A stretch of DNA of 64,000 nt from an uncultured Lewinella sp. (GTDB lineage: Bacteria; Bacteroidota; Bacteroidia; Chitinophagales; Saprospiraceae): the NCBI GenBank assembly GCA_937873655.1, contig CALMYQ010000093.1, positions 1 through 64,000 of the forward strand, written 5' to 3'. Position 1 is the stretch's first letter; the number at the start of each line of letters is the position of its first letter. Positions 28,201-36,995 of the stretch are shown here, piece after piece. The position numbers and the translations under genes were made by a program. Under the pieces are notes generated by a model, which saw nothing but the letters and a program-made list of their open reading frames with translations, made no database searches and was not told the origin of the DNA.

Positions 28201-28969
28201 CAAGAATTTCGGGGCGCTTATTCTGGTGCTCTTTGTGTTTGGATTGCTGCTGACCCTTTGGTTGCGGGTCTATACCCGGCACGGGGAGTCGGTTCAGATG
28301 GACAATTACATCGGCATGCAGGTGGATGATGCCGTTAAAAAGGGAAAAACCCGCGGATTCAAACTGGTGGTGATCGATTCTTCTGTATATGAAGTGGATA
28401 AAACACCGGGTGAAATCTATGACCACAAACCCCGGCCGCGGGCGCGCGTAAAGGAAGACCGCACCGTTTACCTCAGCGTCTACCGGAAAACGCCGCAGGA
28501 AGTGAAGCTGTCGCCGTTTTCGGAATACGCGTATGATTATGAAAATTACCGGAGATACCTGGAATCTCAAAAGATATTTTCCAAAATTCAGGAAGAGGTC
28601 TTTGATCCGAAACAGGCGGCCGGCACCATCATGCATTTCTATTATAAAGGGAAGAAATACGCGGATCCGGATCTGAACAAAGGTGTCCGGATCAACCAGG
28701 GCGAAACCTTGTCCTTTGTGATCACGACATCAACATCCAATTACGTGCCGGTACCCGACCTGGTGTGCAAACCTTTCGAACAGGCCAGTTTCCTCATCAC
28801 CAGCAGCCAATTGGCTATAGGCCAGGTGATCGGGAATGTCGCCGACCGGGACAATGCCTTTGTATGGAAGCAGGACCCGGCGTATGAACCCGGGATCGTC
28901 ATTCAGAAGGGAACCCAGGTGACGGTATACCTGACGGATACGCAACCTGCGGGATGCGGCGAGGATTGA
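25229..28969 (+). CDS. ddl: tandem D-alanine-D-alanine ligase domains fused to a membrane anchor and PASTA domains
   Basis: 1246 residues. The first ligase unit (about 1-455) has FFGGPSREREIS, ALHGEYGEDGQIQQQLE, PYTGSGVRAS, RPANQGSSIGVS, VIVESFIQGKEF, YRSKYLPG and FLNDPNTTSGMLPSS. The second (about 480-890) repeats the plan: VILGGYSFERHIS, ALHGRPGEDGQVQIELD, PYNGSGVQSS, KPVDDGCSSAVKV and IEINSLPGMTPAT. Both keep the ATP-grasp and substrate loops. The first has DPN-TTSGM where EIN-xPGM is usual. A Pro-rich linker, a transmembrane helix (about 993-1014) and PASTA-like repeats (about 1020-1240) follow. Ddl makes the D-Ala-D-Ala dipeptide of peptidoglycan, and PASTA domains bind muropeptides outside the membrane. 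In related phyla members ddl and PASTA genes are neighbours; here they are one reading frame. Confidence 0.9.
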   Translation: MKIKVGIFFGGPSREREISFAGGRTVYDNLNKTLFEPVLIFVDSRRQFIHLDWHFVYKGSIRDFYPPVEFLPPSPNEFQIYLESLGNLPPEEEEQMINAVGKRLNPADLPQMINIAFLALHGEYGEDGQIQQQLESLDIPYTGSGVRASEIGMNKALQKELMAEKGFPTPNIHVIDRDDWTMKTEPVILYRELAAEIGFPLVIRPANQGSSIGVSIIGKAEGLEGFVQSVNRAFFREVIPATDWQSRSPFEKEDYIRFLADIRDGLGFPVTAQTGETETLIYHPEALLKWLDENLSEEDAEAATLTAHQSEKQVIVESFIQGKEFSCIVIRKEDGTAVALPPTEIVKGQEVFDYRSKYLPGLSRKITPIELPDQEINAIRSECERLFKELGFGVYARIDGFITPEKEIFLNDPNTTSGMLPSSFFFHQAAEIGLNPSQFLTFIIRVSLQERLAENANPAVRLLLRNLDDAILSLKQEAGHKRRIAVILGGYSFERHISVESGRNIFEKLASSDKYEPVPVFLSGGPRRIELFQLPINLLLKDNADDIRDKIRTWKVHRVIEAIKEQCAEITRKYASAGLIFAPQRLTFDDLAKRMEGAFIALHGRPGEDGQVQIELDARSIPYNGSGVQSSKVTIDKYRTLQKLKENGFPVAGQLLLQKEVYRGNEEEALDKVEERFGFPMVAKPVDDGCSSAVKVIQNRKELEAFAHLMFRDDETDTLEPDRKVLRLKLREEFPVKTEILFEDLITDNGAVLFMEVTGGLITYYDDKGALHYQAFEPSEALAGGDVLSLEEKFLAGEGQNITPARFGGAGISYEQVAAKVRSDLEKAAQILEVEGYARIDAFVRVYANGKVETIIIEINSLPGMTPATCIFHQAALAGLQPYDFIDRILEFGFERQDRRLKEPGPAVKPPVQAAVPVETGKMAEDIPVAAPVNIAQNPVKGPTLADFPKGPHLDADSDASRMKQLTESLKARILKGLSWFAQFVRSAFFLKNFGALILVLFVFGLLLTLWLRVYTRHGESVQMDNYIGMQVDDAVKKGKTRGFKLVVIDSSVYEVDKTPGEIYDHKPRPRARVKEDRTVYLSVYRKTPQEVKLSPFSEYAYDYENYRRYLESQKIFSKIQEEVFDPKQAAGTIMHFYYKGKKYADPDLNKGVRINQGETLSFVITTSTSNYVPVPDLVCKPFEQASFLITSSQLAIGQVIGNVADRDNAFVWKQDPAYEPGIVIQKGTQVTVYLTDTQPAGCGED

Positions 28970-29147
28970 TTCATTTCCGCCCGCAAGCGCACAAAGAAGT
29001 GTCGCATATCAACCTTACCGGTTAATACGCAAAGCCTTCAAAATAAAGAAAAGCTATCAGCGTTGAGATAAAGCCGGAATCGGGCGCCGAACAAATGCCC
29101 GTTCCAGGCGTATATACAGCAACTATTCGGCCTTAAGCAAAGCGAAC

Positions 29148-31694
29148 ATGAGAAAATTTACTTTTTGGTTGTTGATCGGATTGGGATGCATGAGCGGAAC
29201 CAGGCTTGTCGCCCAGTCGCAACTCCTGCCTCTGGATGAGAACCCGGCATTAAAAGATAAACAAAGCATCGAACCGGCCGTCCGGCATACCGACGGCCCG
29301 CGCTACAACGGGCAGAATTGTCCGATTGGCCAAAGTGATATCCTGTACGTTGAGGCAGGGCTGCAAGGATACGCCACCATTACCATAGACACCGTTGAAA
29401 AATTCCCCAATGGCGGCGTTTTTGTATGCGATAACTGTTCCGCGCTTAATTTCGGCCAGGGCATGATCGACGGGAATCGGATGTATTATTCCGCCAATCC
29501 GGACGTCACCTTGGGCGATGATATTGTCGAAGTCCGTTTTTGCAACATCGACAATACGTCCGATTGCAAGGGAAATCAGTTCTTCAAGATACTGGCCAAG
29601 CGCCGCGGATTGCAGCATTTTATTCCTACGGTCAATTTGCAGGCCGGCGGAACCGCCAACGCGGAGGCCTTGCCGGAACTGCTGCCGGGCGACCTTCAAT
29701 GCAATTACTTCGTGGATTGTGCGGACAATTACACCGGCCGGGAACAGCTGGTCTATTTTTCCGATTACGATCATCCGGACTACCGGCTTATCTATCGCAG
29801 CGCGCGGTATGCCGGTCTGGACTCCGTTTGTGTAGCCCTATGCGATGTCAACACCATCTGCGATACCTTCCATTTCTCATTCCGCATACAGGGGGATACC
29901 CTGAACCTGCCCTTCCTGGACGACTTTTCCTATCAGGGCCCCGAAACCGATCCGGACAAATGGATGGAATCGGAGGTTTTTGTCAACAATACCATGGCCA
30001 TCAATCCGCCTTCTGTCGGCGTAGCCACGTTCGACGGGCTCAACAACCGGGGAAAAGCCTACGGCGGCTCCCCCGGCAGATCAGACCAACTGACGTCCAA
30101 CTACATCAACCTCCAGGGGGTCGGCGGCGATGTGATCCTGTCGGCCTGGGTACAGCGCCGGGGGCTCGGCGATAAGCCGGAACTGGCGGATTCGCTTATC
30201 CTGGAATTCAAATTGAAAAACGGCAACTGGGACCAGATCGCCTCGTTTGCCGGCGCACCGCCCAACCAGCCGCTTACGGCGGTGGATACCTTCAAATATT
30301 TTTCCTTCCCGGTGCCGCAGGTATACCGCTATAAAGGTTTCCAGTTCAGGTTCACCAATTTCAGCGACCGTCAGGGTGTGCGCGATAACTGGCACGTGGA
30401 TTACGTCCGGATGGATAATGTCTTTACGACCAATACCTTCAACGACGTTGCATTCTCGCAGCTCCCAAAGCCGATCCTGGCGGATTATACCAGCATGCCC
30501 TGGCGTCATTTCCGCGAAGCGGTAGCCGGCGAATTGGCGGGTAATATAAAAGTCGGCGTATTCAATCAGGCTGCGCAGGCCCTCAACGCCTCACCCAGCT
30601 CTGTTACGCTGGAGGAACTGACAACCGGTACCAATCCGTTTGGTTCGGCCCTCACACTGTTCAACGGGCAGGAGGCCAATATTGCCAATGGCATTCCGGT
30701 CAACCGGGCGTACCTGCTGTCGGCTGATCCGACCGGCTTTCCAAATGTCATGGCATCTTATCTCCAAACCATGGAAGGCTCCCTGTTTCCGCCTGACGCC
30801 GATCTGAAGTTCCGGATGACCTACCAACTGAGCAATACCACCCAGATCGTTCAGCCCGGCTACGAAGCCGTTCAACGCAACGACAAGGTGACCTATACCA
30901 CGGTATTTGACGAATACTTCGCACACGACGACGGCACAGCCGAAGCCGGACTGGTCACCAACGAAGGCGGCCAGATCGCAGTCAAATTCACCTCCCTTGT
31001 GCCCGACTCTCTGCGCGCGGTCCGGATCATGCACCCGCGTTCTACTCCGGATGCATCCGAACAGAATTTCCGCATGCGCGTCTGGATCGGACAGTTGGAC
31101 GGTTCACCGGAATATTCCCAAAACCTGACGCCCTACTATCCGGACCAATCCCTGGATACCATCCAGGGATTCACTACCTACGTGCTGAAGGACGCCGCTG
31201 GCAACCTCAAGCCGTTGTACCTGCCCGCAGGCGATTTTTATGTGGGATGGCAGCAGGTGTCCAACTGCGTGTTCAACAACTGCGTACAAGTAGGTTATGA
31301 CCGCAACAATGAACAGGCAGTAGATTTTGCTTTCGAAAATCTGGGACAGGGTTGGATTCCGCTCGATCAGATCCTGGGCGGCGCCATCATGATCCGGCCG
31401 GTAGTGGGCACTGATACCCCGCCGGCTACCAAAACGGATGAGGCGGTTGAGGCGGCGGCCGAATTGCTGATCTTCCCGAATCCTGCCCGGTCGGTACTCC
31501 ATATCCGTATGGACAATGCGGATTGGAGCCGGTACAATTACCAGTTGTTCAACCAACTGGGGCAAATGGTGCAGCGCGGCGCACTGGAACCCGAGCTATC
31601 TGTGGGCGATCTGCCCGCAGGCGTTTACTGGCTCAAGGTGGAAGACAGCCGCCAGTTGCGGCAATGGACACAAAAAGTGGTGGTGGTGCGGTAA
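29148..31694 (+). CDS. large secreted T9SS cargo protein of unknown function
   Basis: 848 residues. Signal peptide of about 22 residues ending in RLVAQ. The N-terminal ~230 residues are Cys-rich and beta-strand-like (CDNCSALNFG, YFVDCADNYTG). A jelly-roll-like block follows (LPFLDDFSYQGPETDPDKW, then GDVILSAWVQRRG), of the kind found in MAM/choice-of-anchor domains. The last ~75 residues (ELLIFPNPARSVLHIRMD, then GVYWLKV) are a type A sorting domain. It is predicted to reach the cell surface by type IX secretion. No catalytic motif is visible; an adhesin or surface structural role is a guess. Confidence 0.85.
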   Translation: MRKFTFWLLIGLGCMSGTRLVAQSQLLPLDENPALKDKQSIEPAVRHTDGPRYNGQNCPIGQSDILYVEAGLQGYATITIDTVEKFPNGGVFVCDNCSALNFGQGMIDGNRMYYSANPDVTLGDDIVEVRFCNIDNTSDCKGNQFFKILAKRRGLQHFIPTVNLQAGGTANAEALPELLPGDLQCNYFVDCADNYTGREQLVYFSDYDHPDYRLIYRSARYAGLDSVCVALCDVNTICDTFHFSFRIQGDTLNLPFLDDFSYQGPETDPDKWMESEVFVNNTMAINPPSVGVATFDGLNNRGKAYGGSPGRSDQLTSNYINLQGVGGDVILSAWVQRRGLGDKPELADSLILEFKLKNGNWDQIASFAGAPPNQPLTAVDTFKYFSFPVPQVYRYKGFQFRFTNFSDRQGVRDNWHVDYVRMDNVFTTNTFNDVAFSQLPKPILADYTSMPWRHFREAVAGELAGNIKVGVFNQAAQALNASPSSVTLEELTTGTNPFGSALTLFNGQEANIANGIPVNRAYLLSADPTGFPNVMASYLQTMEGSLFPPDADLKFRMTYQLSNTTQIVQPGYEAVQRNDKVTYTTVFDEYFAHDDGTAEAGLVTNEGGQIAVKFTSLVPDSLRAVRIMHPRSTPDASEQNFRMRVWIGQLDGSPEYSQNLTPYYPDQSLDTIQGFTTYVLKDAAGNLKPLYLPAGDFYVGWQQVSNCVFNNCVQVGYDRNNEQAVDFAFENLGQGWIPLDQILGGAIMIRPVVGTDTPPATKTDEAVEAAAELLIFPNPARSVLHIRMDNADWSRYNYQLFNQLGQMVQRGALEPELSVGDLPAGVYWLKVEDSRQLRQWTQKVVVVR

Positions 31695-31798
31695 TTATTC
31701 TACGCAACCGGCACATCTGTTTTGAAAAGAATGGTTCTAAATTAGTGGTAGTCAGGGTGAAAATCGGTTCCCGGATTTCTATGTATTAAATTTTTTTT

Positions 31799-31806
31799 TA
31801 TCTTTG
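31799..31806 (+). promoter_or_regulatory. -7 box (TATCTTTG) for the FIST-kinase operon
   Basis: A perfect TAnnTTTG match 53 bases before the ATG at 31860. Confidence 0.45.
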
Positions 31807-31859
31807 TAATCGCATCCCTCCGCGTTGGTATTCACCCTTACAAAAGGCACATCCTTACT

Positions 31860-33014
31860 ATGTACACCAAATCTTTTTGCGTCGGGGACGACCGGGAGCT
31901 GGCGCAGTTAATTGACGAATTCCAACAAGCGGATTTTCATCCTACCCTGGGCATTGTATTTTGCTCCATTGCCCAGAACCCGTCCGCCATTCAGCGTATT
32001 TTTTCCAGTCGGGGCATTGATCTCATCGGTTGCACCACCTCGGGTGAAATCTGCGACGATTCCTGCTATGACGATCATATATCGGTCTTGCTGATGGACA
32101 TCAACCGGGCCCACTATCGGATATTCACCGCTGTTGACCCCGAAATGACCACGAACGAGCATGCCTGTCAAACCGCGATGGCCGCGCTGAAATCCTTCTC
32201 CGAGCCCGGTCTGATTACCCTTTCCGGAGGGTTTACCGTCAATGCGGATGAGATCATCCAAGGGTTTAAAACTGTATTCGGCAACCATAAAGTGCCCATT
32301 TACGGCGGCCAGGCGGGTGACGGACTCCGGTTGAAAGAAACTTATGTGTTTACTTCCACAGTCATATCGAACCGCGGGTTGGCCACATTGATCCTGGATA
32401 TCGACAGGGTTGAAATGACCGGCCTGGCCACCAGCGGTTGGGAACCCATCGGCGCTGTGCATACCATCACGAAGGCCGAAGGCAATGTAGTGTATTCTAT
32501 TGATGATGAGCCTGCGCTGGATTTTTTCATCCGGCATTTCGGTTATTTTAACAGTGCGGAAATTGCAGTTCAATCGCTCGAAAACATGAGTACTCAATAT
32601 CCGCTTCAGTTATTCCGCCCGGATGGCTATACCGTTCTGCGATCACCGATCATCGGGGATGAAGCCAAGCGGAGCCTGATGCTCGCCGGAGGCGTCCGGA
32701 ACGGCGACCGGTTCCGTTTTTCCATGTCGCCGGGCTTTGAAGTCATCGACCAGACTCATGAAGACTTTCAGGCCGTGCACCGGCTTGCGCCCAAAGCCGA
32801 TGCGCTGATCCTTTTTTCCTGCAAGGGGCGGCACTCTGCACTCGGCCCGCTGATCAATGACGAAGTCAGGGGCATTTACGAACAATGGCAAGCGCCTATG
32901 ACAGGCTTTTTTTCATATGGTGAATTGGGCCCCAACAGCGACGGGTTCTTTGATTTCCACAACGAGACCTGTTCGCTGGTGCTGATCCGGGCGAGAGGGC
33001 AACTCAACAATTAA
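31860..33014 (+). CDS. FIST-domain sensor protein
   Basis: 384 residues, no signal or membrane segment. FIST N-domain: SRGIDLIGCTTSGEICDDS near 50-68, SVLLMDINRAHYRIF, ITLSGGFTVNADEII and PIYGGQAGDG. FIST C-domain: SLMLAGGVRNGDRFRFSM near 280 and PMTGFFSYGELGP near 355. FIST domains are thought to bind small ligands such as amino acids and act as input modules for kinases or cyclases. The next gene, 12 bases on, is a histidine kinase without its own recognisable sensor domain, so the two probably act as a pair. Confidence 0.93.
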   Translation: MYTKSFCVGDDRELAQLIDEFQQADFHPTLGIVFCSIAQNPSAIQRIFSSRGIDLIGCTTSGEICDDSCYDDHISVLLMDINRAHYRIFTAVDPEMTTNEHACQTAMAALKSFSEPGLITLSGGFTVNADEIIQGFKTVFGNHKVPIYGGQAGDGLRLKETYVFTSTVISNRGLATLILDIDRVEMTGLATSGWEPIGAVHTITKAEGNVVYSIDDEPALDFFIRHFGYFNSAEIAVQSLENMSTQYPLQLFRPDGYTVLRSPIIGDEAKRSLMLAGGVRNGDRFRFSMSPGFEVIDQTHEDFQAVHRLAPKADALILFSCKGRHSALGPLINDEVRGIYEQWQAPMTGFFSYGELGPNSDGFFDFHNETCSLVLIRARGQLNN

Positions 33015-33026
33015 AACCCATTGACC

Positions 33027-34034
33027 ATGAAAGATTCCGAAGAATTTTCCAGCGTATTGGGTCAGATCCGTGACGGTTTGGAAAGGCAAAATATGGGGGT
33101 AGACCTGTTGCCGCTGCTGGATCAGTTGGGCAAATTGTGGGACCGGCAGGCGTTTCGGATTGAAAGAACCCTGAAAGACAAGTCCATTGCCATCAACCTT
33201 TTGAACCGAACCATCGAAGACCTGCAAGGTCAGCAATCCTATATTGAAAAGACCAACGAGCAACTTTCCTACCAGAAAAAACTGCTGGAAGCCCAATCAC
33301 AGGTGCTTCAGGAAAATGTCCGCGAGCTGGAGCTGTCCAATCACGAACTGGAACAGTTCTCGCATATCGTTTCTCACGACCTCCGTAGCCCGCTGCGCAC
33401 CATTACCAGTTATGCTCAGCTGCTCCACAGACGATACTTCCAACAATTGTCGGATGAAGCGGATGAATTCCTGGATTATATTACCTCCGGTGCAATCAGA
33501 ATGGATCAGGTTCTGCAGGATTTGCTGAAATTCACCCAGGCCGGAAGCCGCGATAACCTGAAGCTGAAAGTTGATATTGCCGAGATCATCGAAATGGTCC
33601 GGTTTGACCTTCAGCAGGAGATCGCGGTGAGCAACGCCTGCATCAGTGTCGGCAACTTGCCCCTCATTGAGGCCAACCCTTCGGATATGATCAGGTTATT
33701 TCAAAATCTGATCAGCAACGCGATCAAATTCTGCCGACCAGGAAGCCGGCCAGAGATTTTCGTCAGCGGCCGGGTTGAAAAAGACTGCTGGCAGTTTTCC
33801 GTAGCTGACAATGGGATCGGACTCCAGGAATATTACCAGGAAAAGGCCTTTATGCCTTTCCAGCGATTGACCGATCTTGAATTGCCGGGGACCGGCATGG
33901 GGCTCGCCATTTGTAAAAAAATAGTAGAGTTGAACAACGGCAGGATCTGGTATAAACCGCGCCCGGAAGGCGGAACGGTTTTTTATTTCACCCTGCAAAA
34001 AGCCAAATTGCCTGCCGAACCGGAATTGGTATAA
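33027..34034 (+). CDS. soluble histidine kinase paired with FIST protein
   Basis: 335 residues from the ATG at 33027; a TTG two codons earlier is less likely. An N-terminal region without known sensor domain includes a coiled coil (about 50-105). The HisKA box follows with His117 in HIVSHDLRSPLRTI, and the ATPase with QNLISNAIKFC, VADNGIGL, GTGMGLAICKKIVE. No transmembrane segment. It lies 12 bases after the FIST gene and is very likely co-translated; the FIST protein would supply ligand sensing. No response regulator lies next to it, so output is unknown. Confidence 0.92.
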   Translation: MKDSEEFSSVLGQIRDGLERQNMGVDLLPLLDQLGKLWDRQAFRIERTLKDKSIAINLLNRTIEDLQGQQSYIEKTNEQLSYQKKLLEAQSQVLQENVRELELSNHELEQFSHIVSHDLRSPLRTITSYAQLLHRRYFQQLSDEADEFLDYITSGAIRMDQVLQDLLKFTQAGSRDNLKLKVDIAEIIEMVRFDLQQEIAVSNACISVGNLPLIEANPSDMIRLFQNLISNAIKFCRPGSRPEIFVSGRVEKDCWQFSVADNGIGLQEYYQEKAFMPFQRLTDLELPGTGMGLAICKKIVELNNGRIWYKPRPEGGTVFYFTLQKAKLPAEPELV

Positions 34035-34046
34035 AGACCGAACCGG

Positions 34047-35576
34047 CTATTTGATCAGCACGTTACCGTCCATTACTTTCGGCGGCGTCATGCCCAGCAT
34101 ATGCAGCAAGGTCGGCGCCACATCCGCCAGTTTCCCGTCTTTCAATTCAAAATGGCCGGGCCTTTGGTGAATATAAAAACAAGGCACCGGGTTTTTGGTA
34201 TGCGCTGTGTTGGGCGTGCCGTCTTCGTTGATCATATAATCCGAATTGCCGTGATCGGCGATCACTATGGCCTCGTATTCATGAGCCAGTGCGGTTTCGA
34301 TGAGCCTGCTGAGGCAGCCGTCCACGGTTTCAGCCGCTTTGACGGCAGCTGAAAATACGCCGGTATGCCCCACCATATCGGTATTGGCGAAATTCAGACA
34401 GATGAAATCAGGTTCGTTTTCCTGGATATCGGCTATGATGGCGTCCGTCAGTTCAAGGGCGCTCATTTCCGGTTTCAGGTCATAAGTAGCGACTTTGGGA
34501 GAGGGGATGAGAATGCGCCGTTCTCCGGGGAAGGCCTCCTCCCGCCCGCCTGAGAAAAAGAACGTGACGTGCGGATATTTTTCCGTTTCTGCAATTCTGA
34601 CCTGGGTTTTGCCGGCATCTGACAGTACCTCGCCGAGGGTTTGTTTCAGGTCGTCCTTGTGAAAAAGGACTTCGACATTATGGTAGGTATCGTCGTACCT
34701 GGTCATGGTCAGGTAATGCAGGTCCAGTTTGTGCATCCCGAACTCCGGCATGTCGCTTTGGGTCAATACTGTGGTGATCTCACGGGGCCGGTCGGTTCGG
34801 AAATTGAAACATAGGACGGTATCGCCGGACTGAATGGCAGCAACCGGCTTGCCGTCATCGCCGGCGCAGACGATGGGCTGGATGAATTCATCCGTTTCGT
34901 CCTTGCCGTAGCGTTCTTTCAGGGTAGCCAATACATCGTGTGACAATTCGCCTTTGTTGTTGACGAGCACGTCGTAAGCTGTTTTTACCCTTTCCCAGCG
35001 TTTGTCGCGATCCATGGCAAAATACCGGCCTACAACGGTTGCAAGCCGGGCTTTCTGCGGAGTGATGTGCCGGATGAGTGTTTGCAGGAAACCCGCGCCG
35101 CTTTTGGGGTCGGTATCCCTGCCGTCGAGAAAGGCGTGGATGTATACCTTCTCCAATCCCCTGGACTCAGCGATATCGCATAAGGCCAGGAGGTGGTTGA
35201 TATGCGAATGCACGCCGCCGTCGGAAACCAGCCCCATTAAATGGAAAGCCTTGCCTGCCTTTTTGGCATCGTTCATGGCCTTGAGGAGGACCGGGTGGCG
35301 GTGGAGTTCGTGGTCCCGGATTGCTTTATTGATGCGGGCCAGTTCCTGATATACGATCCGCCCCGCTCCGATATTGAGGTGGCCGACTTCGGAATTGCCC
35401 ATTTGCCCCTCCGGCAGTCCGACGGCTTCACCGTAGGTGACGAGTTCGGAATTGGGGTATTTTTTGTACAGGCTGTCAACAAAGGGGGTATCAGCCTGTG
35501 CGATGGCGCTGACTTTGGGATCGGGGCCGTGACCCCATCCATCCAGGATGACTAGTAAGGCTCTTTTTGCATTCAT
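34047..35576 (-). CDS. gpmI: cofactor-independent phosphoglycerate mutase
   Basis: 509 residues from the ATG at 35576, which gives the family start AKRALLVILDGWGHG. Metal/active-site elements: Asp12 in LDGWG, catalytic Ser62 in QMGNSEVGHLNIGAGR, the DGRDTDPKSG loop, FRTDRPRE and the late IADHGNSD and NTAHTKNPVP motifs. It interconverts 3- and 2-phosphoglycerate in glycolysis using two Mn ions. A longer ATG at 35594 would lie upstream of the -7 box, so it is rejected. The -7 box ends only four bases before the chosen ATG, which suggests a leaderless mRNA. Convergent with the FIST-kinase unit. Confidence 0.97.
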   Translation of the reverse strand: MNAKRALLVILDGWGHGPDPKVSAIAQADTPFVDSLYKKYPNSELVTYGEAVGLPEGQMGNSEVGHLNIGAGRIVYQELARINKAIRDHELHRHPVLLKAMNDAKKAGKAFHLMGLVSDGGVHSHINHLLALCDIAESRGLEKVYIHAFLDGRDTDPKSGAGFLQTLIRHITPQKARLATVVGRYFAMDRDKRWERVKTAYDVLVNNKGELSHDVLATLKERYGKDETDEFIQPIVCAGDDGKPVAAIQSGDTVLCFNFRTDRPREITTVLTQSDMPEFGMHKLDLHYLTMTRYDDTYHNVEVLFHKDDLKQTLGEVLSDAGKTQVRIAETEKYPHVTFFFSGGREEAFPGERRILIPSPKVATYDLKPEMSALELTDAIIADIQENEPDFICLNFANTDMVGHTGVFSAAVKAAETVDGCLSRLIETALAHEYEAIVIADHGNSDYMINEDGTPNTAHTKNPVPCFYIHQRPGHFELKDGKLADVAPTLLHMLGMTPPKVMDGNVLIK

Positions 35577-35580
35577 AGTG

Positions 35581-35588
35581 CAAAAGTA
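35581..35588 (-). promoter_or_regulatory. -7 box (TACTTTTG) four bases before gpmI ATG
   Basis: A perfect TAnnTTTG read leftward. Its position places transcription start at or next to the A of the ATG. Confidence 0.45.
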
Positions 35589-35629
35589 AGCCAAGGTATG
35601 CAGATTTTTGCACCTTGTTCACCATATCC

Positions 35630-35896
35630 TTATGTGCCTATACAACTAAAATAATCATTTGAAGCCTGATTTAACCCGTAGTCATATGCTAAATCGGCTT
35701 CATACCTGCATTTGTCAATATCGGTGATATAATTACCGAAAAAGCCTGAACAATAAAGATAATCATGAATATGGTCACCTTGCAATTGATTTACAGTTGA
35801 ATTAAATTTCTCAATGCAAGAAACCGCGAACCCTGTTGACAAAAGAGAGATAATGATTATTGCCTGGGCAATTAATACATTGCGATGTGCCTTCAT
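35630..35896 (-). CDS. small exported Cys-containing protein (AT-rich island)
   Basis: 88 residues. A hydrophobic N-terminus (NVLIAQAIIIISLLSTGFA) followed by SC suggests a signal peptide. The mature part is short, with cysteines in SCIEKF, LYCSG, DKCRY and SCIGT that could form two disulphides. It starts two bases after the stop of the 158-residue lipoprotein gene, so it belongs to the same operon. Codon use is clearly more AT-rich than in flanking genes. No family recognised. Confidence 0.6.
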   Translation of the reverse strand: MKAHRNVLIAQAIIIISLLSTGFAVSCIEKFNSTVNQLQGDHIHDYLYCSGFFGNYITDIDKCRYEADLAYDYGLNQASNDYFSCIGT

Positions 35897-35898
35897 TT

Positions 35899-36375
35899 TT
35901 AATGATTTTCGAGTATTGAATTGATAACTCCCTTTTTTTGTTCACTTCCCATAGGTGTCGTTCCATACAACTCAATGAGACGAGTGAAATCTTCTTTGGA
36001 TAAGCTGTTCAGGGTTGGAAACTTCTTTGTTAAGCGGTTCAGCGCTTCACTCATTTTACATGAATTGTATTTATAGGATATACCGCCGTGGATGTCTTTA
36101 AGCAAGTTGTCTTCCATGCTGCATAGTGAAATACTTGCTTTTTTTGAATCATCAATAAACTCGCCAATTTTTTTTAGATCGTATTCTTTTGATGTAATGG
36201 CCTTTGTATGCAGCGAGAAATAGTACATATAACTTTCAAAGGCCTCATCACTTGCAATATCTGTTATGAGTTTGGTTTTGTCAATATTTTCCAGATCACT
36301 GACTTGAGATTTTCCGCATGAAACGGATATCACAAGGCTAACCACTAAGATTAAAAAACTTGAAACCTTTTTCAT
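35899..36375 (-). CDS. small lipoprotein (AT-rich island)
   Basis: 158 residues. Lipoprotein-type signal MKKVSSFLILVVSLVISVSC with Cys20 as the lipidation site. The mature part is mostly helical and charged, with the further cysteines in SLCSMEDN and YNSCKMSEAL. It ends in a helix (SEQKKGVINSILENH). It is the middle gene of a three-gene AT-rich operon. No family recognised; the two neighbours are of similar size and also exported. Confidence 0.65.
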   Translation of the reverse strand: MKKVSSFLILVVSLVISVSCGKSQVSDLENIDKTKLITDIASDEAFESYMYYFSLHTKAITSKEYDLKKIGEFIDDSKKASISLCSMEDNLLKDIHGGISYKYNSCKMSEALNRLTKKFPTLNSLSKEDFTRLIELYGTTPMGSEQKKGVINSILENH

Positions 36376-36428
36376 GTCATTAGTATTTTATATTAGATAA
36401 GGTTGCCGGATACTGTGATAAGTGGCGA

Positions 36429-36995
36429 TCAACCGCCGTAAGTGTCCTTGAGGCATTGTTCATAAACAGCGTCCAGTACTATTATAGTTGTTTGGTAGGC
36501 TGGGATGCATGGTATTGGCCCAAATAAAAGGACGCAGTCGTCAAGTAATTCATCTGCTTTAATTCGAGCAGCGTTATATGCGTCAAAACAAGGTGTGCCG
36601 GCTTCAGCTTTTTCAGGAATCTCCTGTATGACTTGATTATGGTTAATGACTAGGTCCTTTATTAAAAACAGGATTTCTTCTTCATTATAATTGGTTCTTA
36701 AACGTTGAAAAGTAGAACATAGCTCTTTGCAAAGTTTTTCATATTCCAATCCATCTAAACTACCATGTTCAAAGGTATCGTGAAGGAATAAATCCGGGTC
36801 AACGTTTTCGAACGCTAATTCATTGGTTTTTCTTTTTTTTAAAACAGTGGAGATCGTAAAATAAAGTTTATTGTACGCATTAATGAATTCCTGTTTAGGT
36901 GAAATGTAATCTATTGCGACTGGATAAGAACTGTCTTTTTGGCAAGCTAATAGAAATAGGAAACAGGGAAATAGTAGAATTGTTAAGTTTTTCAT
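36429..36995 (-). CDS. lipoprotein with Cys-rich C-terminus (AT-rich island)
   Basis: 188 residues from the ATG at 36995; this gives a clean lipoprotein signal MKNLTILLFPCFLFLLAC followed by QKDSS. An earlier in-frame start adds a non-signal extension. The C-terminal ~60 residues hold spaced cysteines (GTPCFDAYN, DDCVLLFGPIPCIPAY, YEQCLKD), a pattern I have seen in small exported proteins of this phylum but cannot name. First gene of the AT-rich operon; 53 bases separate it from the next. Confidence 0.65.
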   Translation of the reverse strand: MKNLTILLFPCFLFLLACQKDSSYPVAIDYISPKQEFINAYNKLYFTISTVLKKRKTNELAFENVDPDLFLHDTFEHGSLDGLEYEKLCKELCSTFQRLRTNYNEEEILFLIKDLVINHNQVIQEIPEKAEAGTPCFDAYNAARIKADELLDDCVLLFGPIPCIPAYQTTIIVLDAVYEQCLKDTYGG

